Source: Enterovibrio norvegicus_B
GTDB lineage: Bacteria; Pseudomonadota; Gammaproteobacteria; Enterobacterales; Vibrionaceae
DNA length: 64,000 nucleotides
NCBI RefSeq assembly: GCF_002876705.1
Contig: NZ_MDAG01000057.1
Span: forward strand, 62,001-126,000
Direction: 5' to 3'
In this document: in pieces, positions 1-9,417 of the stretch
Layout: each line of letters begins with the position of its first letter
Position numbering within the stretch: the first letter of the stretch is position 1
Notes under the pieces: generated by a model
Databases searched by the model: none
Seen by the model: the letters and a program-made list of their open reading frames with translations, nothing else
What the model was told of the DNA's origin: nothing
Made by a program: the position numbers and the translations under genes

Positions 1-1
1 C

Positions 2-364
2 ACCAGTGATGTCTGGGCGAGTACTTTTCAGTCACTGGATGTTGCGATTGCTGACATCAAAAGCATCGAGTGGCTGCGTGAACACTATACCCGTAGGCAA
101 GATGGCAAAGTCGGTATCGACCTTGGAACGTATGCGTTCTCTGTGTATGACGAACACCCAAGCGGTCATGTCACCACCATGGTTGATCACTATGCAATTC
201 GACCAACCAGCGGGCAAATTCTCTCCCTTGCACCAACGGAAAGGTTCGGTACATCAAGTCGACGTATTCTGGAAGGCATGGGCATGACGCCGAGCACAGT
301 ACAAAGGTTGATCGACAAAGGTGTGGTGAGCGAAGGGTGGTCGAAATACTACCTCCCTAGTTAG
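2..364 (+). CDS. CaiB/BaiF-type (family III) CoA-transferase, C-terminal fragment
   Basis: This is the last ~120 residues of a protein whose start lies outside the window; the frame is open from base 2 to the TAG at 362-364. The tail has the look of the family III CoA-transferase C-terminus: an HPxxG segment (EHPSGHV), an aromatic/proline linker, an AP-containing segment (LSLAPTERFG), then RRILEGMGM followed by a helix ending LIDKGVV, which matches the usual closing helix of CaiB/BaiF proteins. Members move CoA between carboxylic acids such as carnitine, formate or oxalate derivatives; the substrate cannot be judged from this piece. The active-site Asp lies upstream and is not visible. Assignment rests on C-terminal pattern only. 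Confidence 0.6.
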   Translation, partial: TSDVWASTFQSLDVAIADIKSIEWLREHYTRRQDGKVGIDLGTYAFSVYDEHPSGHVTTMVDHYAIRPTSGQILSLAPTERFGTSSRRILEGMGMTPSTVQRLIDKGVVSEGWSKYYLPS

Positions 365-392
365 TCGCCTCAAGCATCACCGCAACGACCTC

Positions 393-418
393 ATAATGAC
401 GCTTTCGGGCGTCATTAT
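393..418 (+). terminator. Hairpin after the CoA-transferase fragment
   Basis: Perfect 10-bp stem ATAATGACGC/GCGTCATTAT with a 6-base loop, about 30 bases after the stop. The following run is only weakly T-rich, so it may be an inefficient or bidirectional terminator. Confidence 0.55.
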
Positions 419-481
419 TGCAATTTATCCGGTGAGTTGGCGGTATTTTCATCGAACAGTCACTGAGAGCCTGTGAAAGAA

Positions 482-509
482 TTGACTTTATATACCAGCC
501 CTATATAGT
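482..509 (+). promoter_or_regulatory. Sigma70-type promoter for tRNA-Ser
   Basis: TTGACT at 482-487 and TATAGT at 504-509 are separated by 16 bases, and the tRNA begins 35 bases after the -10. The second tRNA-Ser locus has the same arrangement (TTGACC/TATAGT), which supports the call. Confidence 0.7.
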
Positions 510-544
510 ACGGCCTCGTTGAGACAAGCACTCAACAACAAAAC

Positions 545-632
545 GGTGAGTTGTCCGAGTGGCTGAAGGAGCACGCCTGGAAAGTGTGTATACGGCAACG
601 TATCGAGAGTTCGAATCTCTCACTCACCGCCA
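545..632 (+). tRNA. tRNA-Ser (anticodon GGA)
   Basis: This 88-base class II tRNA has a GGTGAGT/ACTCACC acceptor stem, encoded GCCA 3' end, the anticodon loop CTGGAAA giving anticodon GGA, a long variable arm, and the T-loop GTTCGAATC. It is base-for-base identical to the copy at 14232-14319. Confidence 0.97.
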
Positions 633-638
633 AATTTG

Positions 639-665
639 AAACCCGAGCAGAAATGCTCGGGTTTT
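639..665 (+). terminator. Rho-independent terminator of tRNA-Ser
   Basis: Stem AACCCGAGCA/TGCTCGGGTT with a short GAAA-like loop followed by TTTTCTCGTTT, immediately after the tRNA 3' end. Confidence 0.85.
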
Positions 666-667
666 CT

Positions 668-1048
668 CGTTTCTGGCATATGAAAAAAACAGGAAACAGC
701 AAGATGAAGGCTAAAGAGAGGCGCGTAATCTCTTCTGTGCTGCCATTCCAAGCTCTAGAAGAAAAGCTGGGCTTGTTTGTTTCTAGCGTATCACTGACGT
801 TAAACGCGACCCCCATCACTGCAACAGCGTATAACACCCTCATTGCTGTCTCACTTTAGATGCACTGGCTGTAAGCCCGAGCCTCTGTCTTGTATAAGAA
901 TTTCCCGAATTATTTCTTTGAACCCAATCATATAAGCCTGTCTCATGGGTTTAAACCTGAGCATTCTCAGTTAGTCTGGATACCGTTGTAAAAAGTTTAG
1001 ACATCAAAACAACGATAAAATATAAAACTTTGTTTAGAGTAACGTTAT
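668..1048. other. Non-coding gap between tRNA-Ser and yqiJ
   Basis: No convincing gene. The short open frames here run through the tRNA or terminator. The last ~90 bases are AT-rich and probably hold the promoter of the yqiJ operon; a TTAGAC ... ATATAA pair around 994-1022 is a weak candidate. Confidence 0.5.
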
Positions 1049-1663
1049 ATGGCAGTTGGTGAGTTCCTGGGTATGCTGATGGCATTTCCTACAAGCGTAT
1101 TTTTCATTCCGTTTGTAGTGTTTTTCCTCATTATGCTCGTAGATCTGGTTTTTAATGTGGTGGAAGGCTTCACGGCTGATCTCGACATTTTTGACCTTGA
1201 TAATATTCCTGGCGCAGGGTTGTTATTGCCTCAGGTGTTATCCAAAGTCCCTCTTATGGTTGCGTTGTGCGTATCGTGCTTTATCGCAACCGTCATATCG
1301 TTCTACTCCGCGCAAGTTAATAACAACCTGTTTTCAGGTGTTACAAACCTTTTGATTGATCTCGTATCAATCCCAATCGTTGCTTACCTCTCTCTTGCAA
1401 TATCTGCGTTGTTGTTAAAGCCACTCGCGCCATTGTTCGACCATAAAAAAGCGTTCGCTGAGGTTGATTATGTTGGCTTGAAAGCGCGGGTTCACAGCAA
1501 TGTCGTTAACAAAGACAGAGGGGAGGTCGTCGTGTTGCATCAGGGCAATGAGTTTTTGCTTGATGCCATGCTTCAGGGCGACAGCACGATTCAATACGGA
1601 GAAGAAGTGGTCATCGTTTATAAGGATGACACTTCAAATCGCTACGTGGTAGCGAAAGCATAA
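1049..1663 (+). CDS. yqiJ: YqiJ-like inner membrane protein with C-terminal OB fold
   Basis: This 204-residue protein has three or four hydrophobic segments in its first ~130 residues (about 15-35, 67-90 and 100-125), then a soluble tail of ~75 residues with short beta strands (KARVHS, GEVVVL, EEVVIVY, YVVAKA) typical of the small OB/NfeD-like fold of YqiJ. In Escherichia coli yqiJ sits directly before the flotillin gene yqiK, and the same order holds here with a 24-base gap to the yqiK start. NfeD-type partners are thought to anchor or assemble flotillins in the membrane. The sequence itself supports the membrane plus OB layout; the partnership is inferred from gene order. It is the first gene of the five-gene operon running to 10479. 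Confidence 0.85.
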   Translation: MAVGEFLGMLMAFPTSVFFIPFVVFFLIMLVDLVFNVVEGFTADLDIFDLDNIPGAGLLLPQVLSKVPLMVALCVSCFIATVISFYSAQVNNNLFSGVTNLLIDLVSIPIVAYLSLAISALLLKPLAPLFDHKKAFAEVDYVGLKARVHSNVVNKDRGEVVVLHQGNEFLLDAMLQGDSTIQYGEEVVIVYKDDTSNRYVVAKA

Positions 1664-1687
1664 CGGACTACAAATCAGGAGTTGGAA

Positions 1688-3772
1688 ATGGAAATTTCCC
1701 CTAGCATCATTTTTATCGGCATTGGCATCAGCGTTTTCCTTATCGTCATGGTTTTTCTCACCTCTCGTTATAAAAAAGTACGTGGTGAGGGTGACGCACT
1801 TATTGTGAACGGACTTCATCGTACACGTGCTTCGTTAACCGGTACGTTTGTGTGGCCGATTGTTAACCGATTCGAATACATGGACATTACGCGCAAGAAA
1901 ATCTCTGTTGTACGCAGCGGCCGTAAAGATCAGGAAGGTGAGGAATATGAAGGACTTCACTGTCGAGATAACATTCGCGCGGATTTGAAAGTCGATTTTT
2001 ATATCGGCGTAAACCATGAAGAAGAAGACATTGTTCGTGTTGCAAAGCTGTTTACTGCACATGAAGCATCGAATCTTGATCGTTTGAAAGAACACTTCCA
2101 ACCTAAATTCTCGGAAGCGTTAAAAACGGCTGTGAAACAGTTTGAGTTCGAAGAATTATTGACGAATCGCCGCGCATTCCGCGATGCCGTTGTTGAAGTT
2201 ATTGGCAGCGAAATGGATGGTTTTAAAATCTACGATGTGGTTATTGATAAGGTTGATCAAACCGCACTAGATGCTCACAGCCCAGACAACATTCTTGATG
2301 TTGAAGGTATTCGTAAAATCTCGGCAATTACTGCTCAAAAGAACACCGAAACGAATGCTATCCGTCAAGACGAACGCACAACGATGAAGAAGAAAAACGT
2401 TGAAGCGGAAGCGAACCGTCTGCAGTTAGACAAACAAGAAAAAGAGAGCATTGCGCGTATTCAGCGTGAAGTGGACATCATTAAGGCACAAGAAGAGGCG
2501 CTGGCGGCAGAGAAGCAACAAGAATACCTGCGTGTGACTGAGTTGGCGAAGTTAGAGACGGAAGAAGAAGTGTCCAAGAAACGTGAGAGCGTGGAAATGG
2601 AAGTCGAAATGACCCGTATTGCTAATCAACGCCAAGTGGCTATTCAACAAGAAGAACTGACGCGTTCTGTCGAAACGGAAAAAGTTCGCACGGCGACGGA
2701 AGTGGTCGAGCGTGAAATGCACAAAGAGACCACTGTGGAAGAAGCGCTTAAAGCCGTTTCTGAAACACGCTCTCAACGTGTTGAGATTGAACGTAAAATT
2801 GCACGCGAAGAAGAAGAGACCGAGAATTTACGTGTTAATGAGCGTGTGGGTCGTGAAAAACGCGTGAAGATGATAGAAGCAGAGGCGGCAGCAGAAGCGG
2901 CACAGCTTGAATTGCTCGTTGGCGCCCGTGCTGAGAAAGATGCAGCAAAAGAACGTGCAGAGCGTTTGCTGATTGAAAATGAAGCCGAACTTAAAGTGAA
3001 AACCCGTGATGCGGAAAATGATTTGGCGGTGAAGACACGTGAAGCGGAAGCGGAGCATATCGTCACGACCAAGCGTGCAGAAGCGGGTTATGTGGCGAAA
3101 GAACGTGAGGCTGCAGCCAAAGAACGTATGGCGCATGCTGAGAAAGAAATGATCAGCGCAACGGGTCTTGCTGAAGTGGAAGTGGACCGTGAGCGTGCTC
3201 AAGCCATCAAGGAAACCGGCGAAGCGGAAGCCTTTGCTATGCAAAGTGCAGGCGAAGCAGAAGCCCAGGCACTTCGTGCCAAAGGCTTGGCAGAAGCTGA
3301 ATCACAAACAGCACGCTTTGAAGCGGCGCAACAATACGATGAGCATACACGCGATCACGATAAGTGGGTGATGCAACTCCAACAAGACAAAGACTTGGAA
3401 ATCGCGCGTATTGATGCACAGAAAACCGTGGTCAGTGAAAACGCGAAAGCACTGGCTGAAGCGCTGTCTAAAGCCGATATCCGTCTGTTCGGTGGTGAAG
3501 GGATGGAGCAAATTCGTCGCACTATCATGGATGCCTCCGCGATTGATGCCAAGTTTGAGCAATCAAAAGTGCTGAATCCATTGGTGTCTGAGTATGTGGA
3601 TGGAAACCGAAGCCTACCAGAAGATTTGAAAGCTATTTTGGAAAACACAGAACTGAAAAGCAGTGATTTGAGCAATGTTGCGTTAGCAAGCTTGTTGAAC
3701 TCTCAAGGTGGTGCAACGGAGCTATTGAAGAAAATTCAGAGTTCTATGCAGTCATCATCAGACGATAAATAA
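1688..3772 (+). CDS. yqiK: YqiK-like flotillin (SPFH domain protein)
   Basis: This protein of ~694 residues has one N-terminal transmembrane segment (about residues 4-24), an SPFH/band 7 domain to about residue 210 (GEGDALIVNG, TFVWPIVNRFEYMDI, ISVVRSGRKDQEGEEYEGL), then a very long Glu/Ala-rich coiled coil (about 210-560) and a C-terminal oligomerisation region. The coiled coil is rich in EAEA/GEAEA repeats, a flotillin hallmark. I chose the ATG at 1688 because AGGAG lies 7 bases before it; an in-frame TTG lies two codons upstream. Flotillins build ring-like membrane scaffolds and are linked to membrane-domain organisation and stress. Here the gene is followed by an AAA ATPase, a PLD-like protein and a TelA-like protein, so the scaffold probably serves a larger membrane-stress or defence-like machine (inference). 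Confidence 0.9.
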   Translation: MEISPSIIFIGIGISVFLIVMVFLTSRYKKVRGEGDALIVNGLHRTRASLTGTFVWPIVNRFEYMDITRKKISVVRSGRKDQEGEEYEGLHCRDNIRADLKVDFYIGVNHEEEDIVRVAKLFTAHEASNLDRLKEHFQPKFSEALKTAVKQFEFEELLTNRRAFRDAVVEVIGSEMDGFKIYDVVIDKVDQTALDAHSPDNILDVEGIRKISAITAQKNTETNAIRQDERTTMKKKNVEAEANRLQLDKQEKESIARIQREVDIIKAQEEALAAEKQQEYLRVTELAKLETEEEVSKKRESVEMEVEMTRIANQRQVAIQQEELTRSVETEKVRTATEVVEREMHKETTVEEALKAVSETRSQRVEIERKIAREEEETENLRVNERVGREKRVKMIEAEAAAEAAQLELLVGARAEKDAAKERAERLLIENEAELKVKTRDAENDLAVKTREAEAEHIVTTKRAEAGYVAKEREAAAKERMAHAEKEMISATGLAEVEVDRERAQAIKETGEAEAFAMQSAGEAEAQALRAKGLAEAESQTARFEAAQQYDEHTRDHDKWVMQLQQDKDLEIARIDAQKTVVSENAKALAEALSKADIRLFGGEGMEQIRRTIMDASAIDAKFEQSKVLNPLVSEYVDGNRSLPEDLKAILENTELKSSDLSNVALASLLNSQGGATELLKKIQSSMQSSSDDK

Positions 3773-3792
3773 CCCTTCATTTCTTCTCGCAG

Positions 3793-3818
3793 AATCCCGC
3801 TTCTTTTGAAGCGGGATT
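3793..3818 (+). promoter_or_regulatory. Perfect intercistronic hairpin ahead of the ATPase gene
   Basis: An 11-bp perfect stem (AATCCCGCTTC/GAAGCGGGATT) with a TTTT loop ends 13 bases before the ATPase ATG at 3832, just upstream of its AGG ribosome site. There is no T-tract after it. It could be an RNA-stability or processing element, or a weak partial terminator that sets the ratio of flotillin to the downstream proteins. Confidence 0.6.
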
Positions 3819-3831
3819 GATAGGTATTATT

Positions 3832-6800
3832 ATGTCAGAGACGACTCAACAAGCTGTGAGTGAAGGTGGAGCGTATGAGGTTCTCAAATCCCGCCTGTCC
3901 CAACAAGGTAATCAGCTAAAAACCCTTTCCCAGTCTTTCAATCATCAACGTCAGGACGTGTTTGGCGGCCAAGAGCTCACGCTGATTGGCAAAGCCAACG
4001 TGCAAACGGATGCCAAGTGTATTCCCATTGACATGGCGCAGGTAAACCAACAACTTTTGTTCGGTTACCATGTTCAGGTGGGTATGAAGGCGGCGCCATC
4101 ATTGGATGATGTGTTTGGCCTTTATCAGCTTCATGAAAATGAAGGCACGTTTCGTGTTGAATCTCTATCCCTAGAAAACAGCTTTTTGAATGATGCGCGC
4201 TTTGTGCACGAGTTCACCGAACTGTTTACCTATTACCGCGATGCGCGTTTGTCTCAAATCTCGCGTCAGGAAAGTGTGCTTTATATCGCGTTTCAAATTG
4301 GTAGCCGACCCGAAGACCGTAAGGTGTTTCGCTTCCAATTGAATGCCAATTCCGCTGAGTACATGGATTCTTACGGTCATGCGCCACTCGAGAGTGCGAC
4401 TCAGCATGATTTTGATTGGATTGCCACGACGCGTGAAGATCATGTGTTGGGTGAGCACCCGCATGTGTCTATCAGAGATAAACTTTTCGTGGAATGTGTG
4501 GGTGGAGATTTGACCATTAAGGTTGAAGACAACACCTCGGAAGGAAAAGGCATTTATCGCGAAGACGTAGAAGATGCGCATCAGAGTATTGCTGATGCGC
4601 AAATCGATTATGCCTTTATCGGTGATTTGATTGCGCTTCGTGTGAAACCAAACCGCGAAAAGCATAGCCGTTACTTTCTCTACAACCCGCTGAACCAATC
4701 TGTGACGCGGGCAGATGCAATGCGTGAAAGCGCGAAAGCGTTGCCCGAAGATCATGGTGTGCTTTATGCCAACGGCTATGTGCTTGCCAATGGTGAAAGT
4801 AAACAATTTGATTTTCCAGCCAATAATCTCAAGTTTTTTCAGAAAGTCATTTCACCCAACGGTGAAGACATTCTGTATTTCTTCTTCAATGCAGTGGATG
4901 GTTACTACATTGCCTTCACCTACAACTTGATTGAGAAGAAGTTCGAAGCACCCATGGAAAGCCATGGTTACAGCCTTTATCCTGATGGACGCTTCCTTGT
5001 TTTCCAATTGTCTGAAAATGCGGAAGCCTCCACTATCCACCCTTTGCGTATTTGGGATACACCGTTTTCAACGCCAGAGCACTACGCTATCGAGAATGCA
5101 AAAGGTGATGGCAGTAGCCCACTCTTTAATCTTGGGAACACCGAGTTGGTTCGAGCCTTGTCTTCCGTGTTGTCAATTTGCCAATTGGCACAAACTGAAG
5201 AAGTGACACAGGCTGCGTTTGAAATATTGCTCAAGCAATGCCAGTCAACGCTTGATCACTATACGTGGCTTGGGCATGAATACGCGTTAGGGATGGGTGC
5301 AGCCATTAGCGAGTTGATGGGCACTGCAGACAAAATCATTGATGAGTTTGCCAAGGTTCAACAGCTTCAAAGTCATGCAGCACAAAGCATTGAGGATCAG
5401 CATCGCATTGTTTCTGATCTGATCGGCAAGATTAAGCTCGCGCCGAAAGAACAAGCCAACACATTACTTACCTTGCTTTCAGAAGTGAAAGGGCAAGTAG
5501 GGGCTGTGATGGCATTGCGCCAACAGCACTACATTGATGAAGTGCGTGTTGATGCGCTATTGGAAACCCTTCAGGAACAGCGGGAAAACCTGAACCTTCA
5601 GTTGCTGAATTTGTTGCAGGAGGAAAAAGCCTATCTGCCATTTAAAAAGCAAATACAGACCATTGAAGCGCAGCTTGAAAAAGTCGATAAAACCGCAGAG
5701 ATTCAAACGTTACAAGAGCAGGTTGAAACGCTAAGAAGCGAGCTTCAATTGGTGACGGAAGAAGTCACGGATATTGAAACGGATGACCCGACACAAGCGA
5801 CACGGATTTTGGATTTAACGACGGAAGTGTCGTCAATGCTCAATACCGTGTCAGCGAAACTTCGCGGCAAGTCTAAAGGCCTTCAAAGTGAAGAAGCGCA
5901 AGCTGAGTTCAGTGCGCAATTTAAGCTGCTTAGCCAATCCGTTAGCAGTGCGATGGAGCAAGCGACAAGCCCTGACGACTGTGACAATCAGCTGGCAAAA
6001 TTGGTTGGGCAGTTAGATAAGCTAGAGTCTCGCTTCGCAGATTTTGACCAGTTTCTCGCCGAGATTTATGCGAAGCGCGATGAAATCCAATCGACATTGG
6101 ACAACCACAAACAGCAATTGATTGCTGGGCAACAACGTCGTGTTCAAAATTTGCTTCAAGCTGCTAACGTCACCATGTCTAGCATCGAAAAACGCGTAGA
6201 ACGCTTTGATGATGTGGCTGGGCTCAACAGCTACTTTGCCACGGATGCTATGGTGTTGAAGCTGCATCAACTGTCGACAACGATTCGAGAGTTGGGTGAC
6301 AGTGTGAAAGCTGACAGTGTCGATTCAAAAATCAAATCACTGCAAGATCAGTCATTACGCTCGCTTCGTGATAATCAGGACATTTTTGAACAAGGCGGCA
6401 AAGTCCTTCGCCTTGGCAAGCACCGTTTTAGTGTGAACCAACAGCCGCTCGATCTCAGCCTTGTTGATCATGGTGGCACGCTGTCTACGCATATTTCTGG
6501 TACAGATTTCTACCAATCCGTTGACGATGAAACGTTTCTAGCGCTTCAATCAATGTCGCGTTTGGACGTAGCGTCAGAAAGTGATGAGGTTTATCGCGCT
6601 GAGTATTTGGCGTACTTGATCCTGCATGGTGCCGAACTCAATACGGATGGATTGAGCCTCGACAAGCTCTATGCCGATCAAAAAGAAGGGACGTTGAGTG
6701 AGTGTGTGCAAAAATTTGCCGCGCCTCGCTATAAAGAAGGTTACGTGAAAGGTATTCACGACAATGATGCCATCCGTATTTTGGATAAAATATTGCCGAT

Positions 6801-8697
6801 ATACCAGCAAGCAGGGTTGCTACGATTTAGCCAGTCTGCTCGCTCTTCTGCGTTGCTCTGGTTACTCGCTCAAAACACCCAAACTATTGAAGAGTATCGC
6901 CAACAAGCTAGCAATGCGCAGTTGTTGCGTGAGCACTTAAATTCAGTAGAAGCCTACCAACAGTTACAAACACAGCTGGTGGCATTGTTAGATACTGAGC
7001 AGGCGAGCGATGCGGCTGAGTATTTGGTTAACTTACTGGGTCAGAGTGAACTCAACATTGATGTCAGTCAGGATGCTCTAACGCTTTGTGAAGACTATCT
7101 TCAGTTCCGTCGCAGTCTGGGTTGGCATCAAGCTGATGAAGCGATTGAAGCAGCGTTTGCTGATCACAAACAGTGGTTAGCCGCTTATACATCACGTAAA
7201 AAGTATGGTGAGGCGTTTGTTGTCGAAGCAGCAACCATTGCCGTGTTGAAGTCCTGTTCTAGTTTCACGATTGGCAGTGTTGATTTCTCCCTGCTATCAG
7301 ACGTTGAAGGCTTACTTGGTGAGCATGAACGGATTGAAAAAGGCCATTTAACGCTCATATTGGATGACTTCATTCAGCGCAATGAATATCACCGAAGTGT
7401 GGTTGTTCCCCAGTTTGATGCGTACCTCAATCAACGTACGGAATTACTCAATACAGCAAAAGATGATTTCCGACTCGGGGAATTTAAACCTCGTCCTCTT
7501 ACATCTTTTGTTCGAAATAAGCTTATCAGCGAAAGCTATCTGCCATTGATTGGCGATAACTTTGCGAAGCAGATGGGCACAATGGGTGATAAGAAACGCA
7601 CCGATTTGATGGGGATGCTGCTGCTGATTTCTCCACCGGGGTACGGTAAAACGACCTTGATCGAATACGTGGCGCACAAGTTGGGCCTCGTGTTCATGAA
7701 GATCAATGGTCCGTCCATTGGGCACCAAGCCACGTCACTCGATCCTGCTGATGCGCCTGATCAAAACGCCGCGCGCGAAATCGAAAAGATTAACCTCGCC
7801 TTTGAAATGGGCAACAACGTGCTCTTGTATCTTGATGATATCCAGCATACCCACCCAGAGTTCCTTCAGAAATTCATTTCACTGTGTGATGGAACACGTC
7901 GCATTGAGGGTACATGGAAAGGCAAAACCAAAACCTATGACATGCGTGGCAAGAAATTCGCTGTTGTGATGGCGGGTAACCCGTATACCGAAACCGGTGA
8001 AGCGTTCCGTATTCCGGATATGTTGTCGAACCGTGCCGATATCTACAACCTTGGCGACATGCTGTCGGATCAAAAGCAGGCATTCGAACTCAGCTTCATT
8101 GAGAACTCTCTGACGTCGAATTCTGTGCTGGCACCGCTAGCGACCAGAGACTTGAATGACCTGTACCGCTTTGTTCGTATGGCGGAAGGGGAGAGCATTG
8201 CCCTGAGTGACATGAGCCATTCGTATTCGGCGACTGAATCCAATGAGATTGTCTCAACGCTTCAAAAAATGATGATAGCGCAGCAAACCGTGCTCAAGGT
8301 GAACCAGCAATACATTAAATCTGCCGCCACAGCGGACCAGTATCGTGTAGAACCACCGTTTAAGCTTCAAGGGTCTTATCGGAATATGAACAAACTGGCG
8401 GAAAAAATCTCGTCAGTGATGACCGACGATGAACTCAACACCATGCTGCAAGACCACTATCAAGGCGAAGCTCAGACTTTGGCTGCAGGCACAGAAGAAA
8501 ACTTGCTTAAACTTGCGGCGTTACGCGGTGACATGACGCCAGAGCAGCAGGGGCGTTGGCAAGAAATTACAGACGGATATCAACGCCAACAAATGATGGG
8601 TGATTCCGAAGATCGTGCAGGGCAGGTAGTACAACAGCTCGCCATGCTTAATCAATATGTTGCCCGTTTTGGTGGTAACAGCCAGGGAGGCAACTAA
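3832..8697 (+). CDS. Giant DUF3686-type AAA ATPase ('DNA repair ATPase' family)
   Basis: A 1621-residue protein. The N-terminal ~450 residues resemble the beta-rich DUF3686 region, the middle (about 480-830) is predicted coiled coil, and the C-terminal third is an AAA+ module. It has Walker A PPGYGKTT (about 1268-1275), Walker B VLLYLDDIQ (about 1330-1338), a sensor-1-like MAGNP (about 1378-1382) and a possible Arg finger in SNRAD. I start it at ATG 3832 (MSETTQQA) because TAGGT lies just ahead; the TTG five codons upstream is inside the hairpin. Database labels such as DNA repair ATPase exist for this family but rest on little experiment. Overlap with the next gene is zero (TAA directly followed by ATG). 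It is the catalytic engine of the flotillin-TelA operon; substrate unknown. Confidence 0.8.
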   Translation: MSETTQQAVSEGGAYEVLKSRLSQQGNQLKTLSQSFNHQRQDVFGGQELTLIGKANVQTDAKCIPIDMAQVNQQLLFGYHVQVGMKAAPSLDDVFGLYQLHENEGTFRVESLSLENSFLNDARFVHEFTELFTYYRDARLSQISRQESVLYIAFQIGSRPEDRKVFRFQLNANSAEYMDSYGHAPLESATQHDFDWIATTREDHVLGEHPHVSIRDKLFVECVGGDLTIKVEDNTSEGKGIYREDVEDAHQSIADAQIDYAFIGDLIALRVKPNREKHSRYFLYNPLNQSVTRADAMRESAKALPEDHGVLYANGYVLANGESKQFDFPANNLKFFQKVISPNGEDILYFFFNAVDGYYIAFTYNLIEKKFEAPMESHGYSLYPDGRFLVFQLSENAEASTIHPLRIWDTPFSTPEHYAIENAKGDGSSPLFNLGNTELVRALSSVLSICQLAQTEEVTQAAFEILLKQCQSTLDHYTWLGHEYALGMGAAISELMGTADKIIDEFAKVQQLQSHAAQSIEDQHRIVSDLIGKIKLAPKEQANTLLTLLSEVKGQVGAVMALRQQHYIDEVRVDALLETLQEQRENLNLQLLNLLQEEKAYLPFKKQIQTIEAQLEKVDKTAEIQTLQEQVETLRSELQLVTEEVTDIETDDPTQATRILDLTTEVSSMLNTVSAKLRGKSKGLQSEEAQAEFSAQFKLLSQSVSSAMEQATSPDDCDNQLAKLVGQLDKLESRFADFDQFLAEIYAKRDEIQSTLDNHKQQLIAGQQRRVQNLLQAANVTMSSIEKRVERFDDVAGLNSYFATDAMVLKLHQLSTTIRELGDSVKADSVDSKIKSLQDQSLRSLRDNQDIFEQGGKVLRLGKHRFSVNQQPLDLSLVDHGGTLSTHISGTDFYQSVDDETFLALQSMSRLDVASESDEVYRAEYLAYLILHGAELNTDGLSLDKLYADQKEGTLSECVQKFAAPRYKEGYVKGIHDNDAIRILDKILPIYQQAGLLRFSQSARSSALLWLLAQNTQTIEEYRQQASNAQLLREHLNSVEAYQQLQTQLVALLDTEQASDAAEYLVNLLGQSELNIDVSQDALTLCEDYLQFRRSLGWHQADEAIEAAFADHKQWLAAYTSRKKYGEAFVVEAATIAVLKSCSSFTIGSVDFSLLSDVEGLLGEHERIEKGHLTLILDDFIQRNEYHRSVVVPQFDAYLNQRTELLNTAKDDFRLGEFKPRPLTSFVRNKLISESYLPLIGDNFAKQMGTMGDKKRTDLMGMLLLISPPGYGKTTLIEYVAHKLGLVFMKINGPSIGHQATSLDPADAPDQNAAREIEKINLAFEMGNNVLLYLDDIQHTHPEFLQKFISLCDGTRRIEGTWKGKTKTYDMRGKKFAVVMAGNPYTETGEAFRIPDMLSNRADIYNLGDMLSDQKQAFELSFIENSLTSNSVLAPLATRDLNDLYRFVRMAEGESIALSDMSHSYSATESNEIVSTLQKMMIAQQTVLKVNQQYIKSAATADQYRVEPPFKLQGSYRNMNKLAEKISSVMTDDELNTMLQDHYQGEAQTLAAGTEENLLKLAALRGDMTPEQQGRWQEITDGYQRQQMMGDSEDRAGQVVQQLAMLNQYVARFGGNSQGGN

Positions 8698-9402
8698 ATG
8701 AACCGACAAAAATGGGCAGCGTGGCTGGAAGCGTCGATTGAAGATTACCGCCTTGATGACAATGAGCGTCGCGAACTTCAAGCGGAACTCGCAGAATCGG
8801 TGTTAAGCGATGAAGATCGCTCATATCTGCGTAATCTGAGCTTCAAATTGGTGCAGAAAGAAATCGCAAACCAAGGCGATGCGACAGCTCTGGTGCGTTG
8901 GTTAGAGCGGGTTGTGAAAGTGCTTGATAACATCATGAGCGCGAGTTCAGCGGAAATCGCATCGAGCTGGTTTTCACCAGGAAGAACCTGTGCTGCGGGC
9001 ATTACCGAGCAATTAAAACTTGCACGTCATTCCATTGATATTTGCGTTTTCACGATTGCCGACAATGATTTGACCAAACAGATCCTTGATGCGCACAAGC
9101 GCGGGATTAAGGTTCGCATCGTGACGGATAACGATAAAATGAACGACAGAGGCAGCGATGTTGAATACCTCGCAGAACAAGGTGTTGCCGTCAAAATTGA
9201 TACGACTCAGTACCATATGCACCATAAGTTTGCGATATTTGACGAACAAAGACTGCTCAATGGCAGCTTTAATTGGACGCGCAGTGCCTCCAAATATAAT
9301 CAAGAAGATATTACGCTTACCGATGATCGCAGGTTTGTCTCTGCGTTCTCAATACAGTTTGAAACGCTGTGGCAGAAATTTCCCTGCCATAAGCCGTCAT
9401 AA
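8698..9402 (+). CDS. Phospholipase D-like protein with one HKD motif
   Basis: A 234-residue protein. Residues ~1-85 are charged and helical (WLEASIEDYRLDDNERREL...), somewhat like a TerB-type helical bundle (weak). Residues ~95-230 form a single PLD-like domain with H175-x-K177-x4-D182 and the trailing GSFNWT segment, as in Nuc endonuclease and mitoPLD, which carry one HKD per chain and work as dimers. No signal peptide is visible, so it should be cytoplasmic or membrane-associated through partners. GGGAGG lies 8 bases before the ATG, inside the end of the ATPase gene. Nuclease or phosphatidyl hydrolase activity are both possible for the family; the sequence cannot choose between them. Placement in the flotillin operon makes a membrane-lipid or nucleic-acid effector role plausible. 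Confidence 0.8.
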   Translation: MNRQKWAAWLEASIEDYRLDDNERRELQAELAESVLSDEDRSYLRNLSFKLVQKEIANQGDATALVRWLERVVKVLDNIMSASSAEIASSWFSPGRTCAAGITEQLKLARHSIDICVFTIADNDLTKQILDAHKRGIKVRIVTDNDKMNDRGSDVEYLAEQGVAVKIDTTQYHMHHKFAIFDEQRLLNGSFNWTRSASKYNQEDITLTDDRRFVSAFSIQFETLWQKFPCHKPS

Positions 9403-9417
9403 AGACAGGGAGATCCG

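Noticed and set aside
532..859. Open frames of ~100 residues on both strands around the first tRNA-Ser
   Set aside because: They run through the tRNA and its terminator.
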